Assembly (NCBI GenBank): GCA_945949475.1
Contig: CAMFET010000046.1
Span: 1-6,658 of the forward strand
Origin: an uncultured Phascolarctobacterium sp.
Lineage (GTDB): Bacteria > Bacillota > Negativicutes > Acidaminococcales > Acidaminococcaceae
Length of the DNA stretch: 6,658 bases
Reading direction: 5' to 3'
The position numbers were made by a program, and so were the translations under genes. This document shows positions 5,960 through 6,658 of the stretch, piece after piece. Position 1 is the stretch's first letter. The number at the start of each line of letters is the position of its first letter. The notes below the pieces were generated by a model. The model did not search any database, was not told the origin of the DNA, and saw only the letters and a program-made list of their open reading frames with translations.

Positions 5960-6435
5960 TTCTCGTCAGTGCGTGTTTATTAAATCATCCTGTACGTTAT
6001 AAGGGTGATGGCAATCCCTGCCCCTTGCTTTTGGAGCTGTTGGCTAAGGGTAAGGGAGAAGAGATTTTTCCATTCTGTCCTGAAGTAAGCGGCGGTTTGC
6101 CCACTCCCCGCCCTCCTGCTGAGATTAAAGGAGGGACTGGAGCTGATGTACTGCAGCTCAAGGCTAAAGTCGTTAATAAAGAGGGACAGGATGTAACCGC
6201 AGCCTTTATTGATGGCGCGCAAAAATGTGCGCAGCTGTGCATGGAAAAGGGTATTACCGTAGCCATCTTAAAGCAACGCAGCCCCTCCTGCGGCAGCAAA
6301 GCCATCTATGATGGCACTTTTTCCAGCAAGATCATTGCAGGGCAAGGAGTCACAGCAGCTCTGCTGACAAGTATCGGCATCAAGGTTTATGGCGAGGATG
6401 ATTTGACGCCGGAGCTGCTGGAAAAGCTGCTTTGA
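5956..6435 (+). CDS. DUF523 / TudS-like Fe-S desulfurase
   Basis: This 159-residue single-domain member of DUF523 (COG1683, E. coli YbbK-like) has the family marks VSACLLNHPVRYKGDG at 4-19, CPEVSGGLPTPRPPAEI at 41-57 and LKQRSPSCGS at 105-114. Three cysteines at the family-conserved sites (C7, C41, C112) are the likely ligands of a [4Fe-4S] cluster. Characterised members (TudS) remove sulfur from thiouracil; fusions with DUF1722 (RudS) act on thiolated tRNA. The DUF1722 domain is absent here, so the substrate is open: free thiouracil, a thio-nucleotide or something else. ATG at 5956 overlaps the alaX stop (ATGA). GGAG at 5941-5944 lies inside alaX, so translation is probably coupled. The gene ends well before the 6523-6568 terminator. 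Confidence 0.9.
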   Translation: MILVSACLLNHPVRYKGDGNPCPLLLELLAKGKGEEIFPFCPEVSGGLPTPRPPAEIKGGTGADVLQLKAKVVNKEGQDVTAAFIDGAQKCAQLCMEKGITVAILKQRSPSCGSKAIYDGTFSSKIIAGQGVTAALLTSIGIKVYGEDDLTPELLEKLL

Positions 6436-6470
6436 GTTGCTCGTTGCATGCGTACAAAGATACTGAATTT

Positions 6471-6506
6471 AACTCCTGTAACGAAACGTTACTTAAAACA
6501 GGGGTT
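6471..6506 (+). repeat. Imperfect inverted repeat downstream of the DUF523 gene
   Basis: AACTCCTGT (6471-6479) pairs with ACAGGGGTT (6498-6506) over 9 bases with one G-T wobble. The loop region contains a perfect smaller hairpin, GTAACG/CGTTAC (6478-6483, 6487-6492), that shares two bases with the larger stem, so the two forms compete. No T-run follows on the plus strand, so it is not a classic terminator; it might stabilise the 3' end of the transcript. Function unknown. Confidence 0.45.
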
Positions 6507-6522
6507 CACTATAAAATCAAGT

Positions 6523-6575
6523 AAAAAAGCTAGCACAACTGACTTGCGTGGTCAGCAGTGCTAGCTTTAGTTTTT
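6523..6575 (+). terminator. Bidirectional rho-independent terminator between convergent genes
   Basis: AAAGCTAGCAC (6526-6536) pairs with GTGCTAGCTTT (6558-6568). An inner CTGAC/GTCAG stem (6539-6543, 6551-6555) follows a 2x2 internal loop and closes a 7-base loop. The plus strand ends in TTTAGTTTTT; the minus strand ends in six T's from the A-run at 6523-6528. It lies about 90 bases after the DUF523 stop and about 30 bases after the stop of the opposing gene, so it can serve both. It is nearly identical in plan and sequence to the hairpin at 3075-3122. Confidence 0.88.
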
Positions 6576-6598
6576 AGAGCATATGAAGTTTACAAAGC

Positions 6599-6658
6599 TT
6601 ATTTAATATATTGGTCTTCCAGCTTATCAAGCGTGCCGTCCATGTCCTTTTCTTCCAT
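6599..6658 (-). CDS. C-terminal end of an unrecognised leftward gene (partial)
   Basis: An open minus-strand frame enters from the right edge and ends with TAA at 6599-6601. Only 19 codons are visible, rich in Glu, Asp and Lys (ending KLEDQYIK). The ATG at the very edge may be an internal Met or a start; this cannot be decided here, and I do not recognise the family. A gene is supported by the open frame reaching the edge, a hydrophilic tail of normal composition, and a bidirectional terminator about 30 bases downstream. It could still be a chance frame. Confidence 0.5.
   Translation of the reverse strand: MEEKDMDGTLDKLEDQYIK

Overview
The window is ordinary, tightly packed bacterial chromosome with moderate GC (roughly half). 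AGGAG/GAGG ribosome binding sites sit 5-10 bases before most starts. The promoters are sigma-70 like, some with an extended -10, and the terminators are hairpins flanked by T-runs. Gene spacing and protein sequences suggest a Bacillota lineage. A Negativicutes-type anaerobe (for example a Phascolarctobacterium or Acidaminococcus relative) is a guess from overall feel and not proven by anything in the window.

Left part (1-2990, all leftward): a biosynthetic operon reads ilvB, ilvN, then a class I-alpha DAHP synthase gene that runs off the left edge. IlvB and IlvN form acetohydroxyacid synthase, the first common enzyme of branched-chain amino acid synthesis. DAHP synthase commits PEP and erythrose-4-phosphate to the shikimate (aromatic) pathway. 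The genes are 5 and 14 bases apart. A good promoter lies at 2961-2989. It is followed by an untranslated leader of about 175 bases that contains several inverted repeats and ends in a short hairpin plus six T's just before the ilvB ribosome binding site. I recognise no known riboswitch or T-box class in it.

Middle (3075-4670, leftward): a two-gene unit of a HAD phosphatase (Gph/5'-nucleotidase-like) and a calcineurin-like metallophosphoesterase. It starts at an extended -10 promoter at 4664-4672 and ends at a strong two-part hairpin terminator at 3075-3122.

Right part (4689-6568, rightward): a divergent unit of an AlaX-type alanyl-tRNA editing protein with a DHHA1 tail, overlapping by ATGA with a DUF523/TudS-like Fe-S desulfurase. 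It ends at a second hairpin that is nearly a copy of the first terminator. The tail of a leftward gene that enters from the right edge converges on this hairpin.

No mobile element, CRISPR array, tRNA or rRNA was seen. No obviously new multi-gene system is visible. The most interesting items are the duplicated terminator with a compensatory base-pair change, the unclassified ilvB leader, and the coupling of a tRNA-editing enzyme to a desulfurase family with known tRNA-acting members.
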